A stretch of 7,493 bases of DNA from JANNHK01 sp031404355 (GTDB taxonomy: Bacteria; Actinomycetota; Acidimicrobiia; IMCC26256; PALSA-610), in the NCBI GenBank assembly GCA_031404355.1, contig JANNHK010000366.1, positions 1 to 7,493 on the forward strand, given 5' to 3'. Under the pieces are notes generated by a model. It made no database searches, was not told the DNA's origin, and saw nothing but the letters and a program-made list of their open reading frames with translations. The translations under genes and the position numbers were made by a program. Shown here piece after piece: positions 1 to 5,170 of the stretch (its first letter is position 1; each line of letters begins with the position of its first letter).

Positions 1-4
1 GACC

Positions 5-33
5 GTGCCACAACGCGCGGCAGGGCCTATAAT
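5..33 (+). promoter_or_regulatory. Putative sigma70-type promoter
   Basis: A perfect -10 hexamer TATAAT lies at 28-33. Exactly 17 bases upstream, at 5-10, is GTGCCA, which matches the -35 consensus TTGACA at four of six positions. Transcription would start near 40 and run rightward into the small ORF at 80. The same DNA can fold: 16-28 pairs with 52-64 (13 pairs, two of them G-T) around a loop that takes in most of the -10 box. No partner gene is recognised, so this is a sequence-only call in a region close to the window edge. Confidence 0.4.
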
Positions 34-79
34 CAGGCTATCGACGGAATCGGGCTCTGCCGCGGAATAGGAACAGTTC

Positions 80-253
80 ATGCCGGTGCAAATGCAGTTG
101 TCGCGGATCATCATTAGCGACCCCGAAAGAGGCAGCGATTCGGTCATAGGCGCGCGTGCGCACCCCGGAGAACGGCTCTACCCCGGGGCGTGCGACTTGT
201 GTTTGAAGCTAAGTGGTTGCTGCGCAACCACTGCGCTTCAAACATCAGCGTAG
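80..253 (+). CDS. Small hypothetical ORF, possibly a truncated remnant
   Basis: This 57-codon ORF starts with ATG at 80. It sits about 40 bases downstream of the expected start site of the TATAAT promoter, and an AGGA-like ribosome binding sequence lies about 8 bases before the ATG. Its first residues, MPVQMQLSRIIIS, resemble the N-terminus of bifunctional nuclease (DUF151) proteins, and a later GERLYP loosely echoes their GERxFP motif. The similarity then stops, and the last third of the ORF reads through the palindrome at 200-244, ending at a TAG inside the convergent AbiEi-like gene. It could be a nuclease gene cut off by the palindrome, an unrelated small gene, or chance. The family resemblance is from memory and weak. 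Confidence 0.2.
   Translation: MPVQMQLSRIIISDPERGSDSVIGARAHPGERLYPGACDLCLKLSGCCATTALQTSA
200..244. repeat. Long imperfect palindrome (hairpin A)
   Basis: TGTTTGAAGC (200-209) pairs perfectly with GCTTCAAACA (235-244). After a 2x2 internal loop, AGTGGTTGC (212-220) pairs with GCAACCACT (224-232) around a TGC triloop, giving 10+9 base pairs in 45 bases. The element directly abuts the TGA stop (245-247) of the AbiEi-like gene. It has a close relative at 1262-1308 with identical outer arms. No T-run follows on either strand. It could be a U-less bidirectional terminator, a dispersed REP-like palindrome, or a protein binding site. A second, weaker hairpin (159-168 with 183-193, interrupted by a bulge) lies just to its left. 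Confidence 0.85.
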
Positions 254-1198
254 GGCAAGCCATTCCAAGAACATGCGTCCCCGTGGGGGCCGGGCCGGCG
301 AGGGAAGCCCCAAAGCGCGGGCAACCTGGTCGGCGATCATCCAGTCGGTAAACGCGGAGGTGAAGACAAGCACCGCGTACCCGGCCAGCACGAGCTCGTT
401 CCCCCGCATCGCGTCGTCGTCGAACCGCTCCCGAAGCCCATGGAAGTTGAATCCCATCGGCTCCAACGCCAGCATCTCGTCGACGTAGCAGAGGTCGATC
501 CGCCGCTTCCGCCCCTTCAACACGACTTGGTGCTGTGGAACGGGAAGCGGAAGTCCGAAGCGGCGCAGCGAATCGAACACGAAGTCTTCGAGGTCACTCT
601 CACGCGCTTCCCCACCCTCAATCCGCCGGGCCAGCATCTGCCGCACCTTCTTGACGCTGCGACCGGGCGCCTTCCCGAGGATGTGTGACGTCTCAGAGAT
701 GGCGGCGAGCGTTGTCAGACCCTTCCGCACCGCGACATCGGTCATTCGCCCGAGTTCGTGGACAGATAAACGTGACGAGAGTTCGACGATGGTCCGAGCG
801 GCGTTCGTAATCGGGATCCCGTGCTCGATCACGATGTCGCCCTCGTCGAGACGCCCGCTCCGGTGAACACGCACGCCGGGCAACGACGGACACCGAGCGA
901 GCAGCGTCGTGACTTCGAGCAGCGCTGGGCAGGGAAGTGGGAGCCCGAGCACGGCGGCGGCCGTTTCGTGCGATCCGTACGCCGACTTTCCCGCAGCAAG
1001 CACTGCCGCCATGATCGTTTGGTGGTGCGTTCGCGGGGCGCCCGCAACGACGAATACGTGATGACGGATTTCCACCAGTCGCCGGCTTGCAATCATGTTT
1101 CGGATCACTTGCCGTGTGCACTCGAGCCCTTCGAGCTGCGCGTACGTGATCAGGCCGAGCTGTTCCGCCGCTACGCCGTCTATGAGTTTTTCCAACAC
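245..1198 (-). CDS. AbiEi-like antitoxin-domain protein with DUF559-like C-terminal domain
   Basis: This 317-residue protein has the architecture of a common actinobacterial family. Residues about 8-52 look like an AbiEi-type winged helix (the GLITYAQLEG segment, then basic RRLVEIRHHVFVVAG). Residues about 62-165 form the family middle region (SAYGSHETAAAVLGLP, then VRVHRSGRL and GIPITNAARTIVEL). Residues about 200-282 resemble the DUF559/Vsr-like nuclease fold (RIDL with D235, ALEPMG with E246, then NELVLAGYAVLVFTS). The usual E-x-D-G reads E-P-M-G here, so nuclease activity is doubtful. The GTG start is supported by GGAGG at 1206-1210, seven bases upstream. AbiEi proteins are DNA-binding antitoxins that repress their own promoters, but no AbiEii nucleotidyltransferase toxin is visible in the window. 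The gene lies between two related palindromes, 3' of pth, and looks like an accessory insertion. It may be a solitary regulator. Confidence 0.8.
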   Translation of the reverse strand: MLEKLIDGVAAEQLGLITYAQLEGLECTRQVIRNMIASRRLVEIRHHVFVVAGAPRTHHQTIMAAVLAAGKSAYGSHETAAAVLGLPLPCPALLEVTTLLARCPSLPGVRVHRSGRLDEGDIVIEHGIPITNAARTIVELSSRLSVHELGRMTDVAVRKGLTTLAAISETSHILGKAPGRSVKKVRQMLARRIEGGEARESDLEDFVFDSLRRFGLPLPVPQHQVVLKGRKRRIDLCYVDEMLALEPMGFNFHGLRERFDDDAMRGNELVLAGYAVLVFTSAFTDWMIADQVARALGLPSPARPPRGRMFLEWLALR

Positions 1199-1205
1199 CG
1201 CTTCC

Positions 1206-1210
1206 CCTCC
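1206..1210 (-). promoter_or_regulatory. Ribosome binding site of the AbiEi-like gene
   Basis: GGAGG on the minus strand lies seven bases before the GTG at 1198. It settles the choice of this GTG as the start. A TAGAGT sequence (1237-1242) further upstream resembles a -10 box, but no convincing -35 accompanies it at normal spacing. Confidence 0.7.
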
Positions 1211-1261
1211 GTCGTGCGATGGGGAAGGTGCCGCCGACTCTACGGCCCGGGTGAGACAACC

Positions 1262-1308
1262 GTGTTTGAAGCTACGTGGCTGCGGAGCAGCCAGTTAGCT
1301 TCAAACAC
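1262..1308. repeat. Long imperfect palindrome (hairpin B)
   Basis: A 13-base arm (1262-1274, GTGTTTGAAGCTA) pairs perfectly with 1296-1308. After a 2x2 mismatch, TGGCTGC (1277-1283) pairs with GCAGCCA (1287-1293) around a GGA triloop. The element starts six bases after the pth stop and lies about 60 bases upstream of the AbiEi-like start. Its 45-base core has the same length as hairpin A, with the same first 12 and last 10 bases. A T-A pair in A (217/227) is a C-G pair in B (1280/1290), which suggests selection on the fold. Possible roles are terminator of the pth operon, operator for the AbiEi-like protein, or one copy of a dispersed repeat family. Confidence 0.88.
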
Positions 1309-1314
1309 AATCGT

Positions 1315-1884
1315 TCACGCGGGTCGTGTGTTGTAGCGGTTCATCGCGGCGTCGATGCCGTCGGTGGCGATCGACTCGACGGCGTCGGCGGCTAACTCGA
1401 GGGTGACCTCGATCTCGGTGCGTTCGCGCTTGCCGAACCGATTGAGGACGTGGTCGGCGCCGCGGTCCTTGGACACCGGTTTTCCGACGCCGATGCGGAC
1501 GCGGAGGAACTCGTCGGTCTTCAGGTGCTGTTTGATCGAGCGCAGGCCGTTGTGACCGGCGAGCCCGCCTCCGACCTTCACCTTCAACACCGCGGGCTCC
1601 AGGTCCAACTCGTCGTGCACGACGACGATCTGATCGGGCTCGACGTCGTAGCGGCGGGCGAGCGCGCCGATCGCCTGGCCCGACTCGTTCATGTACGTCA
1701 ACGGGATCGCAAGGGCGACGCGCTTGGCGCCGATGCGGACCTCGTCGGCCAGCGCCCGTTCCCGCTTCGCCTTCTTCAACTTGGCCCCGTGCCGACGCGC
1801 CAGGATCTCGATCACCTCGGCACCGACGTTGTGGCGCGTGCGCGCGTACTCGTCGCCGGGGTTTCCGAGTCCGACCACCAACAA
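1315..1884 (-). CDS. pth: Peptidyl-tRNA hydrolase
   Basis: Pth cleaves the ester bond of peptidyl-tRNAs dropped by ribosomes, recycling the tRNA in the cytoplasm. From the TTG at 1884 the protein has 189 residues, a normal length. Family signatures are present in order: VVGLGNPG with N8, RTRHNVG with catalytic H18, YMNESG with N66, VVHDELDLE with D91, and GGGLAGHNGLRS with N112. The start is uncertain. Three codons upstream, an ATC at 1891-1893 sits six bases after AGGAG (1900-1904) and would give the typical N-terminus MTDLLVVGLGNPG, whereas the two TTG codons are at least 15 bases from that site. The rplY stop lies just upstream in the same frame, so the gap is under 20 bases and the two genes are cotranscribed. 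Hairpin B follows the stop. Confidence 0.95.
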   Translation of the reverse strand: MLVVGLGNPGDEYARTRHNVGAEVIEILARRHGAKLKKAKRERALADEVRIGAKRVALAIPLTYMNESGQAIGALARRYDVEPDQIVVVHDELDLEPAVLKVKVGGGLAGHNGLRSIKQHLKTDEFLRVRIGVGKPVSKDRGADHVLNRFGKRERTEIEVTLELAADAVESIATDGIDAAMNRYNTRPA

Positions 1885-1899
1885 GTCGGTGATGCTGCG

Positions 1900-1904
1900 C
1901 TCCT
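1900..1904 (-). promoter_or_regulatory. Ribosome binding site of pth pointing to an ATC start
   Basis: AGGAG overlaps the rplY stop codon and lies six bases before an in-frame ATC (1891-1893), but 15 bases before the first TTG. This spacing is the main evidence that pth may start at a non-canonical ATC. Confidence 0.55.
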
Positions 1905-2559
1905 ACGACTCGGACGAGCTTTCGCCCGCAGGTGCGCCACCCTCGGCCGCTGCTTCGCCTTCGGCCGCTTCGCCCTCGACCGCTGCGCCCTCTTCGACTT
2001 CGGCGACACGGGGTGCGGCCAGTTGCGCGACGAGTTCTTCGGGGTCGTTCGTGATGGTCACGCCCGGCGGCGGCGTGATGTCGCTGATGTGGATCTGGTC
2101 GCCGATCTCCATCGCGGACACGTCGTACGACATCGACGGCGGCAGGTCGCCCGGCTTCGCCTCGATGCTGATCTGGAAGATCATCTGCTCGAGGTGCCCG
2201 CCGCGCTTGACGCCTTCGGGGTCGCCTTCGAGGTTCATTGTGATTTCGGCGGAGACCGCGACGTCGGCGCTGATGCGGATGAAGTCGACGTGCACAATCG
2301 TGCCCTTCACCGGGTGCCGGTGAATCTGACGGGCCAGCGCGAGTTGTTCGCCGCTCTCCATGCGCAACGTGATGAGCGAGTTCGAACCGGTCTCACTCGT
2401 AAGAATGTGCTGCAGGTCGTGCTCGAGCACGGCGATCGCGTCGGACTCGCCACCCATGCCGTAGACGACCGCCGGCACCTTGCCGGAGCGGCGCAGGCGT
2501 CCCGCGGGCCGCGATCCTCGTTCGGTACGGGGTTCGGCGATCAGCGTGTTGTCGGCCAT
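1903..2559 (-). CDS. rplY: 50S ribosomal protein L25 (general stress protein CTC type)
   Basis: L25 binds 5S rRNA in the large ribosomal subunit. At 218 residues this is the long TL5/CTC form. An N-terminal 5S-binding domain (about 1-95) carries RLRRSGKVPAVVYG and RHPVKGTIVHVDFIRIS, and a C-terminal beta domain follows (about 98-183, including EGDPEGVKRGG and GDQIHISDI). The last 30 or so residues are an acidic, low-complexity Ala/Glu/Gly tail ending in SSSES, typical of high-GC actinobacterial versions and probably disordered. The ATG at 2559 has a GAGGA 11 bases upstream. It lies between prs (50-base gap containing a hairpin) and pth (under 20 bases), consistent with one operon. Confidence 0.96.
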   Translation of the reverse strand: MADNTLIAEPRTERGSRPAGRLRRSGKVPAVVYGMGGESDAIAVLEHDLQHILTSETGSNSLITLRMESGEQLALARQIHRHPVKGTIVHVDFIRISADVAVSAEITMNLEGDPEGVKRGGHLEQMIFQISIEAKPGDLPPSMSYDVSAMEIGDQIHISDITPPPGVTITNDPEELVAQLAAPRVAEVEEGAAVEGEAAEGEAAAEGGAPAGESSSES

Positions 2560-2590
2560 GGCGCGTCGAGTCCTCGGAAGGTGTGTCAGG

Positions 2591-2611
2591 AACCGGTAGA
2601 GACTACCGGTT
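2591..2611. repeat. Perfect 9-bp hairpin at the prs stop codon
   Basis: AACCGGTAG (2591-2599) and CTACCGGTT (2603-2611) form a perfect nine-pair stem with a three-base loop. The TAA stop of prs (2610-2612) is part of the stem, and the hairpin lies 32 bases before the rplY start. There is no T-run, so it is not a classical intrinsic terminator. It may attenuate readthrough, stabilise the prs 3' end, or bind a regulator. The stem and its position are seen directly; the role is inference. Confidence 0.75.
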
Positions 2612-3578
2612 AGACGTTGTCGCCGCCGAAGAGCTCGCTGATCGAGGCATCCTCGAACACGGCGTCGATGGCATCGGCCACCAGGGGCGCGATCGAGAGG
2701 ACCCGGAGCCCGTCGAAGCGCTTCTCGGAGGCAATCGGGACCGTGTCGGTCACGATCACCTCCCGAATCGGTGCGTTCTTCAGCCGGTCGACCGCCGGCC
2801 CCGAGAGCAGCCCGTGGGTCGCGGCGATGTATACGTCGGAAGCGCCCCGGTCGATGAGCAGCTCCGCAGCACTGACGACCGTGCTCGCGGTGTCGATCAT
2901 GTCGTCGACGAGCACGCAGGTGCAGCCTTCGACGTCGCCGACGACTTCGGTCGCGACGGCGACGTTGTGCGTGCCCTTCGGGCGGCGCTTGTCGATGAAC
3001 GCGATGTCGGCACCGAGCTTGTCGGCGAAACGACGGGCGAGCTTGCCGCCACCCGCGTCGGGAGCCACCATCACCGCGTTGTTGCCGATCACCGACTTCA
3101 GATACTCCGCAAGGACCGGCACCGCGGTGAGGTGGTCGACCGGGAAGTCGAAGAAACCCTGAATCTGACCCGTGTGCAGGTCGACGGTGACGACGCGGTC
3201 GGCGCCGGCCGCGGTGAGCAAGTCGGCAACGAGCCGCGCGCTGATCGGTTCGCGTCCTTCGGCCTTACGGTCCTGACGCGCGTACCCGTAGAACGGCACG
3301 ACCGCGGTGATGCGCTTCGCCGACGCGCGCTTCCCCGCGTCGATCATGATGAGTTGTTCCATCAGCCGGTCGTTCACCGGGTCGCAGTGCGACTGGAACA
3401 CGAACAGGTCGGCGCCGCGAATGTTCTCGCCGTACCGGCAGTAGATCTCGCCGTTCGCGAAGCTCGAGAGCACAATGTCGGCGAGCGGCACCTTCAGATG
3501 CTGGGCGACCTCTTCGGACAGCTCGGTGTGACCGCGCCCGGCCACGAGCACCAGCTTCTTCTTGGTGACGAGCTCCAT
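2610..3578 (-). CDS. prs: Ribose-phosphate pyrophosphokinase (PRPP synthetase)
   Basis: This enzyme makes PRPP from ribose 5-phosphate and ATP for nucleotide, histidine and tryptophan synthesis. The 322-residue protein is full length and class I. It has FANGE (40-44), VPFYGYARQDRK (94-105), DLHTGQIQGFFD (133-144), a KRRP segment (197-200) and the PRPP-binding loop VLVDDMIDTAST (222-233). That loop usually reads DTGGT or DTAGT, a mild variation here. The ATG overlaps the glmU TAA by one base (TAATG). AAGGAG lies only two bases before the ATG, but GAGGA at 3588-3592 is nine bases away, so the start is acceptable and translation is probably coupled to glmU. GlmU and Prs are neighbours in many bacteria. 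Confidence 0.97.
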   Translation of the reverse strand: MELVTKKKLVLVAGRGHTELSEEVAQHLKVPLADIVLSSFANGEIYCRYGENIRGADLFVFQSHCDPVNDRLMEQLIMIDAGKRASAKRITAVVPFYGYARQDRKAEGREPISARLVADLLTAAGADRVVTVDLHTGQIQGFFDFPVDHLTAVPVLAEYLKSVIGNNAVMVAPDAGGGKLARRFADKLGADIAFIDKRRPKGTHNVAVATEVVGDVEGCTCVLVDDMIDTASTVVSAAELLIDRGASDVYIAATHGLLSGPAVDRLKNAPIREVIVTDTVPIASEKRFDGLRVLSIAPLVADAIDAVFEDASISELFGGDNV

Positions 3579-4972
3579 TACTCCTTATCCTCGCGCACGG
3601 GGCGGGCCACGCGTGCGGGACTTCCCTTCACGAGCTTTCCGGGCGGCACGTCGCGGGTGACAACCGACCCGGCGCCGGTCTCGGATCCGTCGCCGACCTC
3701 GACCGGAGCGACCAACGACGTGTGGATGCCCGTGTGGACCCCGTCGCCGACGGTCGTGCGGTGCTTCTCGCGCCCGTCGTAGTTCGCGGTGATCGTGCTT
3801 GCGCCCAGGTTGGCGTTGGCGCCTACGTCGGCGTCACCGACGTACGAAAGATGTGGGATCTTCGAGCCGGCGCCAATCTCGGAGTTCTTGACCTCGACGT
3901 ACGTCCCGATCTTCACGCCCGACCCCAGGCGCGTGCCCGGCCGGATGTACGCGAACGGACCGATCTCGCAGTCGTCGCCGATCTCGGCCTCGCGGGCGAC
4001 CGCGAGCCGCACCGCGACCCGTTCCCCCACCACCGTGTCGCTGAGGTGGCAGTCGGGGCCGATGACGGATCCGGTTCCGATCGACGTGCGTCCCTCGAGG
4101 ATCACACCGGGCAGCAGCCGCACATCAGGGTCGAGTTCGACGGTCGAGTCGATGTAGGTGCGCGACGGGTCGACCATCGTGACGCCCTCACGCATCCAAC
4201 GCTGGTTGATGCGCAGCCGCAGTTCGGCCTCGGCCGCCGCGAGCTGCACGCGGTCGTTGACGCCGACGGCCTCGACCGCGTCGGCCGCGTCGACGGCGAT
4301 CACCTTGTGCCCCGCGGAGCTCAGCACTTCGAGCGCGTCGGTCAGGTAGTACTCGCCCTGCGCGTTCTCCGGGCTGAGGCGGCGCAGCGCGGGCGCCAAC
4401 AAGTTGCGCCGGAAGCAGTAAATCGACGTGTTCACCTCGTCGATGTCGCGCTCGTCCGGGGTCGCGTCGGCGTGCTCGACGACCTTGGCGATCCAGTCAT
4501 TCTTGCCCCGAATGATGCGGCCGTATCCGGTCGAGTCGGCGAGCCGGGCCGTGAGCACCGTGGCCGCGGCGTCCTGGAGCCGGTGCTCGGTCGCGAGCCG
4601 CGCCATCGTCTCGGCCCGCAACAACGGCGTGTCGGCCGGAAGGACGAGGATGTCGTCCTCGGCGTCGAGGTCCTCGAACGCGCTCAACGCGACGGCCATC
4701 GCGTCGCCCGTGCCCTGTTGCACATGTTGCTCGACGAACTCGACGTCGACTTCCGTCACGAGCTGTTCCTGCAGCGTCTTCGTGACCCGTTCCGCGCCGT
4801 GGCCGACGACGATGATGATCCGTTCGAGCGGCAACTCACCCAACGCGTCGACGACGTGCAACACCATGGGCCGTCCGCACAGCGAGTGCAGGACCTTCGG
4901 CGTGCCCGACCGCATCCGCGTGCCTTCGCCGGCGGCGAGCACCACTGCGGACAACGGCCTGTATTGACTCAC
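3578..4972 (-). CDS. glmU: Bifunctional GlmU: N-acetylglucosamine-1-phosphate uridyltransferase and glucosamine-1-phosphate acetyltransferase
   Basis: GlmU acetylates glucosamine-1-phosphate and then transfers UMP to make UDP-GlcNAc, the precursor of peptidoglycan. The protein has 464 residues, the usual length. The N-terminal uridyltransferase domain (about 1-235) has LAAGEGTRM (12-20), PKVLH (25-29), QGTGDAM (86-92), PADTPLL (112-118), GYGRI and EVNTSIY. The C-terminal left-handed beta helix (about 258-457) has hexapeptide repeats, KIPHLSYVGDA with the likely catalytic H374, NLGASTITANYDG (388-400) and GAGSVVTRDVPPG. The GTG start is placed by the conserved N-terminus but has no Shine-Dalgarno at proper spacing. 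Instead it overlaps, as GTGA, the end of a five-codon leader ORF that has one. It is the first protein gene after tRNA-Gln and the start of the glmU-prs-rplY-pth operon. Confidence 0.97.
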   Translation of the reverse strand: MSQYRPLSAVVLAAGEGTRMRSGTPKVLHSLCGRPMVLHVVDALGELPLERIIIVVGHGAERVTKTLQEQLVTEVDVEFVEQHVQQGTGDAMAVALSAFEDLDAEDDILVLPADTPLLRAETMARLATEHRLQDAAATVLTARLADSTGYGRIIRGKNDWIAKVVEHADATPDERDIDEVNTSIYCFRRNLLAPALRRLSPENAQGEYYLTDALEVLSSAGHKVIAVDAADAVEAVGVNDRVQLAAAEAELRLRINQRWMREGVTMVDPSRTYIDSTVELDPDVRLLPGVILEGRTSIGTGSVIGPDCHLSDTVVGERVAVRLAVAREAEIGDDCEIGPFAYIRPGTRLGSGVKIGTYVEVKNSEIGAGSKIPHLSYVGDADVGANANLGASTITANYDGREKHRTTVGDGVHTGIHTSLVAPVEVGDGSETGAGSVVTRDVPPGKLVKGSPARVARPVREDKE

Positions 4973-4986
4973 GCCGGCTGGCTCAT
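4969..4986 (-). CDS. Possible five-codon leader ORF upstream of glmU
   Basis: On the minus strand an ATG at 4986 opens a five-codon reading frame encoding MSQPA. GAGGA at 4992-4996 lies five bases before it. Its TGA stop overlaps the glmU GTG start in the four-base sequence GTGA. The glmU GTG itself is 19 bases from that ribosome binding site, so glmU may be translated by termination-reinitiation after this leader. Alternatively the leader is accidental, or there is a small sequencing error in the glmU 5' end. Confidence 0.3.
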   Translation of the reverse strand: MSQPA

Positions 4987-5011
4987 TTCGTTCCTCGTGG
5001 ACCGGAGGTCG

Positions 5012-5082
5012 CTCGGGGGCGAGGTTTCGAACCTCGACCTAGGACTCCAAAGGACCTCGTGCTGCCTTTACACCACCCCCGA
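5012..5082 (-). tRNA. tRNA-Gln, anticodon TTG
   Basis: A 71-base cloverleaf can be drawn fully. The acceptor stem TCGGGGG/CCCCCGA has all seven pairs, with the U1-A72 pair known from glutamine tRNAs. The D arm is GTGT/GCAC with loop AAAGGCA. The anticodon loop CTTTGGA carries TTG at 34-36. A four-base variable loop is followed by a perfect T arm (CGAGG, loop TTCGAAA, CCTCG). The discriminator base is G73. CCA is not encoded (the next bases are CGA), so it must be added by the CCA-adding enzyme. The anticodon stem AGGTC/GTCCT contains one T-T mismatch (30-40). It decodes CAA and lies 39 bases ahead of glmU, with which it may share a transcript. Confidence 0.94.
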
Positions 5083-5093
5083 ATCCGCTCCCG

Positions 5094-5099
5094 ACGATA
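5094..5099 (-). promoter_or_regulatory. -10-like element of the tRNA-Gln promoter
   Basis: TATCGT on the minus strand fits the actinobacterial TANNNT -10 pattern and ends 11 bases before the mature tRNA 5' end, so transcription would begin a few bases upstream of the tRNA. No clear -35 box is seen at 16-19 bases. The promoter is divergent from that of bS22. Confidence 0.35.
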
Positions 5100-5128
5100 C
5101 CCGCCGGGGAGCGGACCCCTGACCGCGA

Positions 5129-5159
5129 TTGCCCGGGCCTGCGGCGCTTCCGGTAGCGT
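5129..5159 (+). promoter_or_regulatory. Putative promoter of the bS22 gene
   Basis: TTGCCC (5129-5134) and TAGCGT (5154-5159) are separated by 19 bases and match the -35 TTGNNN and -10 TANNNT patterns. Transcription would start only a few bases before, or at, the ATG at 5171. No Shine-Dalgarno sequence lies upstream of that ATG, so a leaderless or near-leaderless mRNA is likely. Confidence 0.4.
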
Positions 5160-5170
5160 TGCTCTTCGCC

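Noticed and set aside
1..147. Minus-strand open frame from ATG at 147 to the window edge, with three cysteines close together (CICTGMNC)
   Set aside because: Only 49 codons are visible, there is no ribosome binding site, no family is recognised, and a plus-strand promoter and ORF occupy the same DNA. It could be revisited with sequence to the left.
200..244. CRISPR repeat or integron-type attC site
   Set aside because: There are only two copies, 1 kb apart, with a gene between them, and no spacers, integrase or typical attC core sites are visible.
1450..2613. Long plus-strand open frame (387 codons) opposite pth and rplY
   Set aside because: It is antisense to two certain genes, its composition is the Arg/Asp/Val/His-rich pattern expected from the reverse of GC-rich codons, and it has no recognisable motif.
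2583..3782. Long plus-strand open frame (399 codons) opposite prs
   Set aside because: A mirror-frame artefact of high-GC codon use; prs on the minus strand has complete family motifs.
3722..5122. Long plus-strand open frame (466 codons) opposite glmU
   Set aside because: Antisense to glmU, no motifs, and it also runs through the tRNA gene.
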